From: Oryzias latipes
Lineage: Eukaryota; Chordata; Actinopteri; Beloniformes; Adrianichthyidae
Assembly: GCF_002234675.1 (NCBI RefSeq)
Contig: NC_019868.2
Span: 26,984,293 to 27,048,292, forward strand
Reading direction: 5' to 3'
DNA: 64,000 nt
Shown: positions 21,762-40,150 of the stretch, piece by piece
Layout: each line of letters starts with the position of its first letter
Position numbering within the stretch: position 1 is the first letter of the stretch
Position numbers and translations under genes: made by a program
Notes under the pieces: generated by a model
Databases searched by the model: none
The model's input: only the letters and a program-made list of their open reading frames with translations
Told to the model about the DNA's origin: nothing

Positions 21762-24293
21762 ATGAATGAAACCTGCGATGATTCGAGTTTGAAGGATTAC
21801 CAGCACAAAGTGTATGCAGTGGTCTACAGCGTGATCTTAGCGCCCGGTCTGATCTTCAACATCCTGGCACTCTGGGTGTTCAAGATCTACATCAAGGAGA
21901 CCAAGAAGGCTGTTTTGTTCATGATGAACCTGGCTTTGTCTGACCTGCTGCAGGTACTTCAACAATCTCCACAAGACTTTTGTTTTTTCTGCCATCTTCT
22001 ATAATCAGTACAAGAAGAAAAATGTTAGTCAGAAATGAGATGGAGAAAAATGCAGTTCATTTTATTAACTCAGGAAATTATTTTTAAAAGATCGTGTTAT
22101 CTGTAGCAAACCCAGAAATGTTGTGAGAAAAGGTTGAAAAAATGTTATAAATATGATTCATCTGTCTGAAGCATGGAAGTGGAGCTGTCATGCTATGGGC
22201 TTGCAGTTAGAGTTTTTAAAGGCAACTGTTTTAACTTCCATCAAATACCAGCAATGTTGGGGAAGTTTTTAAAACATCCCCAAAATAGCAATTACTCATA
22301 ATGAAGTATTTTAGTCCTGCCTAAGTATAGTTTGACTTTCCCAACGTAAAAACTTGAATTGAAAGTTGGAGGTTTTCCATTAATCTAACAGTTTTCTTAC
22401 ATGATAATGCAATTTTTTTTAAATCTTTTTTTTTTACGGTGGGCAAAAAATAAATCATAAAAACCAGACATTTATATTGCTATCAATATGAGAGCAAGGG
22501 GCTGAAGGAGACAGGAGAAGAGCTAAGGTTCTAGGCCACTCAGTAATTGAAGAATAAATCTAGAAAAGAAGAGGCATGTTTCAGTTTGCACTTTGGTTCT
22601 GGACGATGCACTTTCTCAACTTAGCAGAGATAATAGTAGAAAGCCTCGCTGGCAGCAGCATAAAATGCATAACAAGACCAGCCATAAAGCTATAAAACAA
22701 AGGAGCCCTTTTTCAAGGTGATAAAGAATAATGAAACGGCTTTGACTTAAAAGAAAAAGTCTCAGATAAAAGAAGATTTGAATGCTCCTGAAGTGCTCTT
22801 ACATAAGCAAAAAGTGGCACAAACTCTTTTATATAGTATAGTAAATAATACCATAATACTAGTAAAACAGAGTTCATAAACCTCTCTTTGCTCTTAGTAA
22901 AATGTAAATAATCATAGCCTACCTTTGGCTACGTATCAATGTAATGTTTACATCAGTGATAGAAAAAGCTGAGTGTCATCAGCATAGCAGTGAAACTTGA
23001 TCACGTTTCCTTTACTGGCAACATGTGCAGGAAGAACAAAATGGGACCAGGAAAAGAGGCTTGTGGAATGCCAAAGTTAACTGATGAAGAAGAGAAAAAG
23101 AGCGGAGATACTGAACATTAAACACATGTTTTAAAGTTGTGAGACTGATTTTTTTCCTCCAAAACTCTCAAGATAGTAAAATACTCAAAGTTGTATGTGA
23201 TATTTGCAGCCTTTCAGAATTACAAGGGAAACATTTTTAAACAAAAACCTACATTGATAAATGGAGCAAAGCATTTTTGCCTTTTTTTTGGGGGGGGGAG
23301 TCTACAACACCCCCCACAACACAACAAAACATGTATAAATGATACACAAAAGCCATTTAAGATCATCTTAAACATGTCCAATTATGCTGATTAACCTGTG
23401 GTTTTTCTTGTTTGAACATCTTAATGAGACACTTGTGCACCTCTCCCCAGGTTCTATCCTTGCCTCTACGGATCTACTACTACCTGAACAGGACCTGGCC
23501 TTTTGGACATTTTCTCTGCATGGCCTGTTTCTATGTCAAGTACGTCAACATGTACGCGTCCATCTTCTTCCTGACGTGCATCAGCGTTCGCCGCTGCCAG
23601 CTGATCAAATGCCCACTGATTTATAACTCATCCAAGAAGAAGGGAGATCTTCTCGTTTGTGGACTTGGCTGGTTGGTCATCTCACTTTTCTGCCTGGCTT
23701 TCCCTTTGCTGAGGTACCCCAGCTCGGATTCTGGCAGCAATCAGTCCATGAGTTGCTTTTCAGAGCTTCCCATGAAGAACATCAGTGCCCCGACAGTTGG
23801 GGTTCTACTAGTCCTGGCAGAATTAGGGGGTTTTATTATCCCTTTGATTGTGGTGCTGGTTTGTGCATGTTACACTGCCGGGAGCCTCCGGGAGACGACA
23901 GCGGAAGCGATTCGTGACAAAGGGGAAAAGAAAAGGGCCTTAAGAATGGTGCTGAGCTGTACCATTGTTTTCTTGGTGTGCTTTGCCCCTTATCACGTGA
24001 CCTTGCCCCTCGATTTCCTGGCCAAATCCAACAGCCTGGGCAACTGCTCTGTCATGAACTTCATTAAGCGTTGTCACACACTGACCCTCTGCCTGGCCAG
24101 CTTGAACTGTAGCCTGGATCCACTCATGTACTATTTCACCACTTATGAATTCTGGAGACGACTAAGGACTACTAACGTTTCAGAGAGCAATACTTTACAC
24201 CGGCAAACGTCCTGCATAAGTGGAGGAGATTTTGAAAGTATAAATGTAGATCTTCTGTTATCCCCAATGCAGACAGTGACTCCCTCACCCTGA
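21762..24293 (+). CDS. gpr174: G protein-coupled receptor 174 (lysophosphatidylserine receptor type)
   Basis: Seven-TM receptor; mammalian GPR174 is a Gs-coupled lysophosphatidylserine receptor that restrains lymphocyte responses. Exons 21762-21953 and 23451-24293 give 344 residues. The single 1,497-bp intron is phase 0 and separates DLLQ from VLSLPLRIYYYL at the end of TM2. Landmarks: N2 sequon (NET), TM1 ALWVF, NRTWPFG, C87 as the TM3 disulfide cysteine, CISVRR (residues 107-112) in place of DRY as in the mammalian protein, CFAPYHVTLPLDFL in TM6 and DPLMYYF in TM7. Length is close to the human protein (about 333). The start is the first ATG giving the expected short N terminus. The donor reads CAG|gtactt and the acceptor ctctccccag|GTT. 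Confidence 0.92.
22955..23083 (-). mobile_element. L2/Rex1-like LINE reverse transcriptase relic in gpr174 intron
   Basis: The minus strand reads GIPQASFPGPILFFLHMLP and, one frame on, HCYADDTQLF. These are the motif B and motif C regions of a non-LTR reverse transcriptase. Frameshifts and stops make it a pseudogene, antisense to gpr174. Confidence 0.65.
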
Positions 24294-25271
24294 GAAGAGG
24301 GATACAAATTTACCAAAGTATGTGAAAATCTGTAGATTAGTTTGTGTTGTGACATGTTATTTTTGTCATTAAAAACCTGTTTTTCTATCTTTTTTTTGCA
24401 CCATTGTCCTATTAAACGAGAATTTAACAAACCAGTCATGATCACAGAGTACACAAAAAGTAGAACATTTTTGTATTCTCATCTTATCCGTTGGATAGCT
24501 TGTTCGAAATTCTGATTAACTGTCAGACAAATAAACCACTCAATTGCCAATTGGTCTCCTGTATTTAAATACATATTTACAACCAGAACAAGCTTTAAAC
24601 AAGATTTAAAACTCTAAAGATTTAAACCTATAAACTCAGCTCTTCAATCAATCCTAACGTGTGTTTCTTGTCAATAGGCCACTAAATAAAATAGTAAAAT
24701 GAAGGTCTATGGTCACCAGAACAGAGAGGAAAAGGGTTGCTGGATAGGCTCCAGCAACCCTTTTCCTCTGAAAGGGATTCAGTCAGAAAAGTGTATAGAT
24801 TGGTGTAGGATTTTGGTCAGAAACCTAATATTTTACGACGCAGTCATGCAAAAGGTAATTTTTAAATTTCTTTATTTAATACGCAAAGCGAACAATTACA
24901 ACATAATCGACAGTAGGACAACTCACTTTAGTTCTTCGTAGACACTCCCTTTGCAGTTTTCAATTCAGAAAATCCTTTCAGCTTTGAACTGATGAGCTTC
25001 GTCAACTTGTTTTTAATTCTCTTCAAACCGCAAAGCTTCTTTTTTGAAGGCCCAGATCAACAGGGGCAAGAATCTGTTGATTCTTTTCTCTCTTTCTTTG
25101 AATTGTACTATAATTCTCTTAACAGTGGAATTTGAAGATCTTCTGCAATTTTTCACTAAGACCAGACTCATTACCCAACAACGTGACCTTTGAAAATCTG
25201 ATATTCAGCTGAATTACCTGAGCGTGGAATAGTTGCTTTTCACAAATTAACCTGAAATCAAAATCATGAGT
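24294..25271. other. gpr174 3' UTR and intergenic DNA
   Basis: A candidate polyadenylation signal AATAAA lies at 24530-24535. The only other notable structure is the hairpin at 24725-24769. No coding gene recognised. Confidence 0.5.
24725..24769. repeat. Perfect 20-bp inverted repeat with 5-base loop
   Basis: Left arm AGAGGAAAAGGGTTGCTGGA and right arm TCCAGCAACCCTTTTCCTCT are exact reverse complements around TAGGC. The centre ggataggctccagca is a phrase of the common teleost repeat also seen at 6935-6950. Confidence 0.95.
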
Positions 25272-25272
25272 T

Positions 25273-25958
25273 CTATCTATCCATCTTCTTCCACTCATCC
25301 AGGACCAGGTCAGAGAGGCAGCAGTCTAAGCAAAGATACCCAGACTTCCCTCGCCCCGGCCACTTCCTCCAGCTCCTCCAGGGGGACCCGGAGAAGTTCC
25401 TAGGTCAGCTGAGAGACGTAGTCTGTCCAGCGTGTCCTGGGTCTTAACGGGGCCTCCGCCCAGCGGGACATGCCTGGAATACCTCCACAGGGAGGCATCC
25501 AAGAGGCATCCAGGCTAAGCCACCTCAACTGGCTCCTCTGGATGTTCTAATCTGAGCTCTCTGCTGATGACTGAGCTTCTCGCCGTATCTCTAAGGGAGC
25601 GCCCAGCCACCCTACGGAGGAAGCTCATCTCGGTCGCTTGTATGCGGGACCTGGTTCTTTCGGTCATGACCCGGAGCTCATGTACATAAGTGAGAATTGT
25701 AACGCAGATCGACTGGTAAAGTGAGAGCTTTGCTTTCTGGCTAAGCTCTCTCTTCACCACGACGGACCGATACAGCGACCGCAAAACTACGGACGCTGCC
25801 CCGATCCGCCTGTCAATCTCACGCTCTGGTCTTCCCTCCCTTCCCTCATTTAAACTCCTCCACCTGGGACAAGGACACTCCACCCACAGAGAGATGGCAA
25901 ACTACCTTTCTCCGGTTTAGACCCATGGCCTCAGATTTAACAGTGCCGGCCCTCGTCA
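25273..25958 (-). mobile_element. RTE/Rex3-like LINE, 3' fragment
   Basis: The minus strand encodes the C-terminal part of the same protein as the element at 35672-39029: REIDRRIGAASVV, RSLYRSVVVK, MTERTRSRIQA, FLRRVAGRSLRD. It ends toward low coordinates in GATA/GATG-type repeats. It starts at the segment equivalent to about position 38308 of the full copy, so it is 5'-truncated. Several substitutions and indels make it dead. Its truncated end abuts a family X repeat. Confidence 0.85.
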
Positions 25959-25974
25959 TCTCTCTGCTCCGCTA

Positions 25975-26283
25975 CATTCTGGTGCGTCCACCTGCAGACA
26001 GATAGATCCATGTACAGCTGGATAGCCCCAATTCTGCTCGCTATTTTAGCTGCACTTGTAATGTTAGGTTGGGGGTATGAGGGGCTGTAAGCTTACTGTA
26101 AAGAGTGTAAACAGAGAGCTCTCAGTACTCATGACTAGAGGTGAATTTCTAATGAACTACTGCAGCTCTACAGAAATGTCATAGAAAACAGGTGTTTTGA
26201 TTTTCGCTAAAGACAGCATAACCATAGTTAAAAGACCACAGGGAACACTTTAAAATACCAAAAAGGAGCATCGGAGTGGGTCT
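25975..26283 (-). mobile_element. Family X repeat, partial copy with internal deletion
   Basis: Minus-strand copy ending in gagtgggtct (TIR equivalent) at 26283, followed by TTCA. It contains gttaggttgggggtatgagg and agagagctctcag. The mini-ORF is internally deleted (AIQ joined to LYMDL). The other end is lost next to the RTE fragment. Confidence 0.6.
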
Positions 26284-26454
26284 TTCAATGAAAAACATCA
26301 GTTTGTTGCAAAAAAGAAGCCAAAAAGAGGTTTATAGTTATTTTCTGTGGTTTTTGTTTTTTCCCTGGAACAGCTTTTAGAGAAAGAAAAAGTGTATTTT
26401 AATGCACGACAAAGACAAACAAGGCAACGCTTTCGGTAGGTAAAGAAAAGAAAC

Positions 26455-26460
26455 TTTATT
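26455..26460 (-). promoter_or_regulatory. Probable itm2a polyadenylation signal
   Basis: TTTATT on the + strand is AATAAA on the - strand, about 1.17 kb past the itm2a stop. A long 3' UTR is usual for ITM2 genes. Other AATAAA-like sites lie near 26640 and 26657, so alternative ends are possible. Confidence 0.45.
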
Positions 26461-27631
26461 CAACAACCAGGTTCAGCTCGGTTTAGTAGTGTACACACAT
26501 TTCATTCAAATCTTGAAGCGTTCTTTTACAAAAGTAGTCCAAAGCCAACTTTAACTTCTCACTGATTGTCTCCCAGAACCAACTAAAATGACTCAAGTTA
26601 TTCAACACAAGGTTTTTTTCTTTTTCTAATTTAATAACATTTTTATTGCTCACACTTTTATTAAATTGTATCTATCAATTATTTTTCTGCAAAGCACTTT
26701 GAATTGCTTTACAAACAAACCGACGTAAAAGTTAATCACTTCAAACAAATCCAAGCAGCTAAGCTGTTCTGGTAAAACTAAAACAAAAATTCTTACAGCA
26801 GTCTCCAAGAACAATAAATCAGGAACTCTCAAATTTTAAAATCAGACTTCAAATTAGAAAAATGATGCTTTCGGCTTGTGAAATTTCCCTTTTTCCTCAT
26901 CCGGTCTTCAAACTGGAATCTTTCGGTTTCAGTGTGCAATTTCTTTCATTTTTCAAACACAATACCTGCATGTCGACGGTGCCAGAGTGCTTACGATTGG
27001 TTACGCTAATACACAACACAAACAGAAGAGGTCTGGGGTAATAGAAGTATCTACAGAACCGGTCGTGTGCATCTCGGATCGTCGATAAAAAGGAATGAAA
27101 AGGACTCCTACGTGTGTAATGTACTTGCGCTTGCCCGGAAACATCAATGCTATTACTCCTATAGTAGTATATACGGACACATCTGTTTTTAGGTTACTGG
27201 CATGAGTAGGATCACACAAGACATGTCTGACATGAAGGATTTCACTTTTCAGCAGAACGACTAACAATTCCAATCATAAGGTGTTAGAACACAGTAACAG
27301 CAATAAAATGTGTTTGCAGAAAGCTACAGCAACAAAACCATCGTCAACGGAAACTCAACTTGGGTTAATTGCAACACATAAGCTAGAGAATATTGAGCAA
27401 AACAGCTAAGACGTCTGCATGTTTGGGGCAGAGGAGAGGCTTATAGGTTCAAATGCGGGAACTTAAATCGACTCGACACTAGCTGAAAAAGCAAGAGGCA
27501 AACACCGGAGTTTTTGTACAAAAGTAGCTCTCTTCTGCAGTCGGTTTCATCACCTCCCACCAACTCTTTTCCGTTCCCTCTGTGACTCACACTCTGCCGC
27601 TCAACCACCCTTTTTTGCTTGTGCTTTCCCA

Positions 27632-34550
<6,919 letters not shown>

Positions 34551-34800
34551 GATGCTGCCGCGCGGACGGAGGCTCGGGTTTCTGCGACGCGGGGCGTGCT
34601 GTTCGGCGATGCAGCCGCGGGTTGAGGTTCTCTGCTGTCTTCCTCTGCGGCTCAGCTGTGTGACGCACTTTGCTTCCACCGCTCTGCCGAGCGCTTCCGG
34701 TGGGGAGGGGGAGGGGGGGTGGGAAATGCATTGATGACGCGTCAGACGTCCTCGCGCTCTTGCAACGGGATCTGCTGGGGGGAATGTAAGACATTTTTAA
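34551..34800 (-). promoter_or_regulatory. CpG-rich 5' end of itm2a
   Basis: GC-rich sequence with many CpG dinucleotides surrounds exon 1 and extends upstream, as expected for a promoter and 5' UTR. An in-frame ATG exists upstream (34679), but the conserved MVKIAFN start at 34550 is preferred. The transcription start cannot be placed. Confidence 0.45.
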
Positions 34801-35658
34801 AGTCCGACTTTCCAAGCGCATCCAGATGTTTTTGAATAACGGTTAACGGAAAACAACAAGGTTTTTTGCGCCCCGAGGTTCTTCTCACTCAATGCGGCAA
34901 CTCTGTCGCCATCTAGTGGCCACTCATTGAAACTACATATATTATGATTACATCTAAATATGAATTGTTATCGCATTTTATGTTATAGTTGTATAATATT
35001 GTATTATAATAGGGGTGTAGCAATCAATTAATTATTCATTTAATCTATTTCTATTCATACAATCCAACCAGATCAATCTGCCTGAGGCAAGCTCCTAATC
35101 CAATTGACCTATGCCATTATACATTGTTTCAAAATGAGATAAATCTATTTTAGTTTATTTTACTATGAAGTATCATCACACACGTGACAGCAGCAAAAAA
35201 AACGATCCACCATCATTACAGTCCAGTGTGTGTCTGGATTGAACATAAAGGTGAATGAATTAGCCGTTAATTCTTGTTTACTTGTTTGTACAAATTAAAT
35301 CTATACTTGATTGCCTTTCTAGAATTACAAGGAATCTGGAAAACTTGACTGTTCAGTGCCAGATATTTATGTCTGAGTCACACTGGTTGATGTTTTGGCT
35401 ATATAGCCCAATATTAAAACAAAGTTGTCACAACGGGCTTCACTAATTGTACAAAACATAAAATCAGTTATAAAAATATAATAGCTGGTTGCTAAACTAA
35501 ACTAAACTGGGCGTCCCTGCCCTCAGACCCTCCTCAATGAGGCAAAACCCATAAGAAAAAACAAAGAAGAAACGTCAGATACGTCCACATAAAGGAGGGA
35601 TCCTCTCCCAGGACGGACAAGTGATGTACCAGAACTGTTAAAGAAGAATTAGCTTATC
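34801..35658. other. Intergenic A/T-rich DNA upstream of itm2a
   Basis: No coding sequence recognised. This is the ancestral left flank of the RTE insertion that follows. Confidence 0.45.
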
Positions 35659-35671
35659 GAACTGTACAACT
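35659..35671 (+). repeat. Target site duplication, left copy
   Basis: GAACTGTACAACT, identical to 39030-39042, directly bordering the RTE-like element. Confidence 0.9.
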
Positions 35672-38600
35672 CTCCCCCGTGAACCGCCACCTTAACGTGG
35701 TGGGGGAGTTTGAGAGCTCGGGTGATCCCAGGAGCTAAGCTGTCTGGGGCTTAAGCCCCTGGTAGGGTCTCCCATGGCAGACAGGTCCTGGGTGACGAGC
35801 CAGACAAAGAGCGGTTCAGAAACCCCTGATGAAAAGAAACAACGAGGACCCGATTACGTCGCCCGGATTGGCGTCACCGGGGCCCCACTCTGGAGCCAGG
35901 CCCAGGGTCGGGGCTCGGAGGCGAGCGCCTGGTGGCCGGGGCTCTTCCCACGGGTCCCGGTCGGGCACAGCCCGAAGGAGCGACGTGGGACCACTCTCCC
36001 ATGGGCCCACCACCCGTAGGAGACCTCAAAAGGGGCCGGTGCAATGTGGTTTGGGTGGCAGTCGAGGGCGGGTGCCTCGGCGGCCCAAACCCCGATCATG
36101 GAACCTGGCTTTTGGGACATGGAATGTCACCTCTCTGGGAGGGAAGGAGCCTGAGCTGGTGCGAGAGGTTGAGAGATACCGTCTAGATATAGTCGGGCTC
36201 ATCTCCACACATAGCCTGGGCTCTGAAACTCAGTCCTTAGAGAGGGGTTGGACTCTCTACCACTCTGGAGTTGCCCAAGGTGAGAGACGGCGGGCTGGCG
36301 TAGGCTTACTCGTGAGCCCCCAGCTCAGCCGCCAAGTGTTGGAGTTCACCCCGGTGGACGAGAGGGTCATGTCCCTCCGCCTCCGGGTGGGGGACAGGTC
36401 TCTAACTGTGGTTTCGGCTTACGGGCCGAACAGCAGTTCGGAGTACCAGGCCTTCTTGGTGTCTCTCGAAGGGGTACTGGAAAGTGCCCCAACGGGGGAC
36501 TCCATTGTCTTCCTGGGGGACTTCAATGCCCACGTGGGCAATGACAGTGGCACCTGGAGGGGTGTGATTGGTAGGAACGCCCCCCCTGATCTGAACCCGA
36601 GTGGTGTTTTGTTATTGGACTTCTGTGCTCGTCATAGTTTGTCCATAACGAACACCATGTTCGAGCACAAGGGTGTCCATCAGTACACCTGGCATCAGGA
36701 CGCCCTAGGCAGGAGGTCAATGATCGACTTTGTAGTTGTTTCAGGTGACCTTCGGCCCTGTGTCTTGGACACTCGGGTGAAGAGAGGGGCGGAGCTGTCC
36801 ACCGATCACTACCTGGTGGTGAGTTGGATTCGCTGGCGGGGAAGGAGGCCGGAAAGACTTGGAAGACCCAAACGTACTGTGAGGGTCTGCTGGGAACGTC
36901 TGGCTGAGCCCTCCGTCAGGGAAGTCTTTAACTCCCACATCCGGGAGAACTTCAAACAGGTACCGGGGGAGGTTGGGGACATTGAGTCCGAGTGGACCAT
37001 GTTTTCCACCTCCATTGTCTCTGCTGCTGCTCGGAGCTGTGGTCGCAAGGTCTCTGGTGCCTGTCGCGGCGGTAACCCCAGAACCCGGTGGTGGACACCG
37101 GAAGTAAGGGATGCCGTCAAGCTGAAGAAGGAGTCCTACCAGGCCTGGCTGGCCTGCGGGACTCCAGAGGCAGCTGACAGGTACCGGCAGTCTAAGCGAG
37201 CTGCGGCCCGGACTGTTGCGGAGGCGAAAACTCGGTCCTGGGAGGAGTTCGGTGAGGCCATGGAGAAGGACTATCGGTTGGCCTCGAAGAAATTCTGGCA
37301 AACCATCCAACGACTCAGGAGGGGAAAGCAGTTCTCCACAGGCACCGTTTTCAGTGCAGGTGGGGAGCTGTTGACTTCGACTGGGGACATTGTCGGGCGG
37401 TGGAAGGAGTACTTCGAGGATCTCCTCAATCCCACTGACACGCCTTCTTTTGAAGAAGTGGAGAATGAGGATTTTGGGGTGGGGCTGTCCATTACCCGGG
37501 CTGAAGTCACTGAGGTAGTCAACTAGCTCCTCGGTGGCAAGGCCCCGGGGGTGGATGAAGTCCGCCCTGAGCACCTCAAGTCTCTGGATGCTGTGGGAGT
37601 GTCTTGGCTGACACGTCTCTGCAGCATCGCGTGGCGGTCGGGAACTGTACCACTGGACTGTCAGACAGGGGTGGTGGTTCCCCTCTTTAAGAAGGGGGAC
37701 CGGAGGGTGTGTTCCAACCATAGGGGAATTACACTCCTCAGCCTCCCTGGGAAAGTCTATGCCAGGGTACTGGAGAGGAGAGTCCGTCCGATAGTCGAAC
37801 CTCGGATTCAGGAACAACAGTGCGGTTTCCGTCCTGGTCGTGGAACAGTGGACCAGCTCTACACCCTATCTAGGGTGCTGGAGGGTTTGTGGGAGTTCGC
37901 CCATCCAGTCCATATGTGTTTTGTGGATTTGGAGAAGGCGTTCGACCGCGTCCCCCGTGGCATCCTGTGGGGGGTGCTCTGGGAGTATGGGGTCCGGGGA
38001 GCCTTACTGAGGGCTGTCCGGTCTCTGTATGACCGGAGTAGGAGCTTGGTCCGCATAGCCGGCAGTAAGTCAGACCTGTTCCCGGTCCACGTTGGACTCC
38101 GGCAGGGCTGCCCTCTATCACCGGTTCTGTTCATAGTTTTTATGGACAGAATTTCTAGGCGCAGCCAGGGGCCGGAAGGGATCTGGTTTGGGGACCACAG
38201 GATTTCCTCTCTGCTTTTTGCAGATGATGTTGTCCTGTTGGCTTCATCGAACCGGGACCTCCAGCGTGCATTGGGGCGGTTTGCGGCCAATGTGAAGCGG
38301 CTGGGATGAGGGTCAGCACCGCTAAATCTGAGGCCATGGTCCTTGACCGGAGAAAGGTAGTTTGCCATCTCTCGGTCGGTGGAGTGTCCTTGCCCCAGGT
38401 GGAGGAGTTTAAATATCTTGGGGTCTTGTTCACGAGTGAGGGAAAATCGGAGCGTGAGATTGACAGGCGGATCGGAGCAGCGTCCGTAGTTATGCGGTCG
38501 CTCTATCGGTCCGTCGTGGTGAAGAAAGAGCTGAGCCGAAAAGCAAAGCTCTCAATTTACCGGTCGATCTACGTTCCAGTACTCACCTATGGTCATGAGC

Positions 38601-39029
38601 TATGGGTCATGACCGAAAGAACGAGGTCCCGAATACAAGCGGCTGAAATGAGCTTCCTCCGCAGGGTGGCTGGGCGCTCCCTTAGAGATAGGGTGAGAAG
38701 CTCGGTCACCCGCGGAGAGCTCGGAGTAGAACCGCTTCTCCTCCACATCGAAAGGAGCCAGTTGAGGTGGCTCGGGCATCTAGTTCGGATGCCTCCTGGA
38801 CGCCTCCCTGGAGAGGTGTTCCGGGCATGTCCCACTGGGCGGAGGCCCCGGGGAAGACCCAGGACACGCTGGAGAGACTACGTCTCTCGGCTGGCCTGGG
38901 AACGTCTCGAGGTCCCCCCAGAGGAGCTGGAGGAAGTGGCTGGGGTGAGGGAAGTCTGGGCATCTCTGCTCAGTCTGCTGCCCCCGCAACCCGGTCCCGG
39001 ATAAGCGGAGGAAGATGGATGGATGGATG
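35672..39029 (+). mobile_element. RTE/Rex3-like LINE, nearly full length, disabled
   Basis: A 3.36-kb insertion bounded by 13-bp target site duplications. A 157-bp GC-rich leader (ctcccccgtgaaccgccacc) precedes the ORF. The 3' end is very short and finishes in GGATGGATGGATGG. Three collinear coding segments encode an endonuclease-reverse transcriptase (see the pseudogene entry). The protein type and GATG-type tail fit RTE-clade elements such as Rex3; the family name is inferred from memory. High GC contrasts with the A/T-rich flanks. Confidence 0.85.
35829..39004 (+). pseudogene. RTE-like endonuclease-reverse transcriptase with one stop and one frameshift
   Basis: Segment 1 (35829-37526) contains the endonuclease: [23 protein letters not shown] and [12 protein letters not shown] at 37524-37526 interrupts an otherwise continuous frame between VVN and LLGGKAPGVDEV. 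Segment 2 (to 38309) is the reverse transcriptase with FVDLEKAFDRVPRG (motif A), LRQGCPLSPVLF (motif B) and FADD (38217-38228, motif C). A one-base loss near 38303 shifts the frame at NVKRLG|MRVSTAKSEAM. Segment 3 (38306-39004) is the C-terminal domain ending SLLPPQPGPG. Only these two lesions in about 1,050 codons suggest a fairly recent insertion. The start codon is not certain. Confidence 0.85.
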
Positions 39030-39042
39030 GAACTGTACAACT
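39030..39042 (+). repeat. Target site duplication, right copy
   Basis: GAACTGTACAACT, identical to 35659-35671; it follows the GGATGG tail of the LINE directly. Confidence 0.9.
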
Positions 39043-39533
39043 ACGTTTGAATAGTCCAGCAGATGGGCTTCATCCAGATGGAACTGGGGGTGCGAGACGA
39101 GGGTCCACAGCCAGAGGAGAGTGAGAAAGAGGGACAACAAGTGTTGCTCTGCAGCAAACAGAGGCATGGAGGACTGAAGGATAAATAAATTATCATGAAT
39201 AGAGGAGAGCAGAAGTAAATGAGATTAGGGCACATAACCCCAGTGAACCATACTTTCCCCAGCTTCTAACTTCTAGCAGCCTACTAGCAACTAATTGTTA
39301 TTACTATTGAAATTTAATTCAAACATGTTAATAGTAAGTTGCATGGTGGATGGTAATAATAAAAACAATAATAGAAAGTCTAGATTTTAAAAAATAAATA
39401 TTGATAATATATAGTAGTAATCCTGGCAATTTATGAAACAATCTTCCCTCTGCTTACATCTAAAACAAATCAGTAAATGTTAATATTTTATTGAAAAATG
39501 TAAAAGAAAATTTGGGAACAATCGACAATTTTT
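39043..39533. other. Intergenic DNA
   Basis: No gene recognised; A/T-rich sequence continuing the right flank of the RTE insertion. Confidence 0.4.
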
Positions 39534-39700
39534 ATGGTGGCTGTGGTGCAGAGGTATATCCTCCTGGAGGATTGCAGGTTTGGTTCCCCGTCTTGCTCAC
39601 CCTCGTGTCAAAAGTGTCCTTGGGCGGGACACAGAACCCCTCATAGGTCCTGGTGGTTTGGGATGCGCAGAAGACTTGGTTGCCAAGGAGACCGCCAATT
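39534..39700 (+). mobile_element. tRNA-derived SINE
   Basis: Begins ggtggctgtggtgcagaggt (box A), with box B gcaggtttggttcccc and then aaagtgtccttgggcgggac and tcctggtggtttggg. This is the clearest of the four SINE copies in the window. Confidence 0.7.
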
Positions 39701-39817
39701 GCTGAAGCAACTTTTGTAGAACCAGTAGCAAGGCAGACACTAACAATTGAGTCAAAATAAGCACTTTATGGACACTCTAAAAGCCTAATCGAAGGCCTTC
39801 AACAATTTGACTGAATT

Positions 39818-40150
39818 TGAGAACTGGACTGAGTGACTCCTCCCCCCTGGTAATCCAAACAGGAAGTACCCGCTGGTTCCAAGAAGTCTAAATCCTGTAG
39901 ACTTCTATTGAGAAATAAACAGCTATTACTAAGTCATTCTATTTGCCAGAATAACCATTCTAAACTGGCCAATCAGAAGCCTCAATAAAGTACAGGGTGT
40001 CATGCCCTCTTTCAAGTGGTAGGGGTGTGGACTTCCAACAAGCCCACTTCTAATTGGATAGAGTGGTTGCCACGAATCATGATGTCTGTCTCCAACATGA
40101 CGTGTCCGTGTGTCGAAATCAATGGCGACTGAATTGACTTCCTTTCATTG
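39818..40150 (+). repeat. Dispersed repeat Y, copy 2
   Basis: Shares with 3714-4075 the blocks gaactggactgagtgact, caaacaggaagtacccgctgg, aaactggccaatc and aatggcgactgaattga. Unclassified interspersed repeat. Confidence 0.6.

Noticed and set aside
36741..37817. 358-codon open frame on the minus strand
   Set aside because: Antisense shadow of the GC-rich RTE-like LINE coding sequence; no domain of its own.
39534..39606. Possible functional tRNA gene
   Set aside because: Has box A and B likeness but cannot form a proper cloverleaf and is followed by a SINE body and tail shared with other copies.
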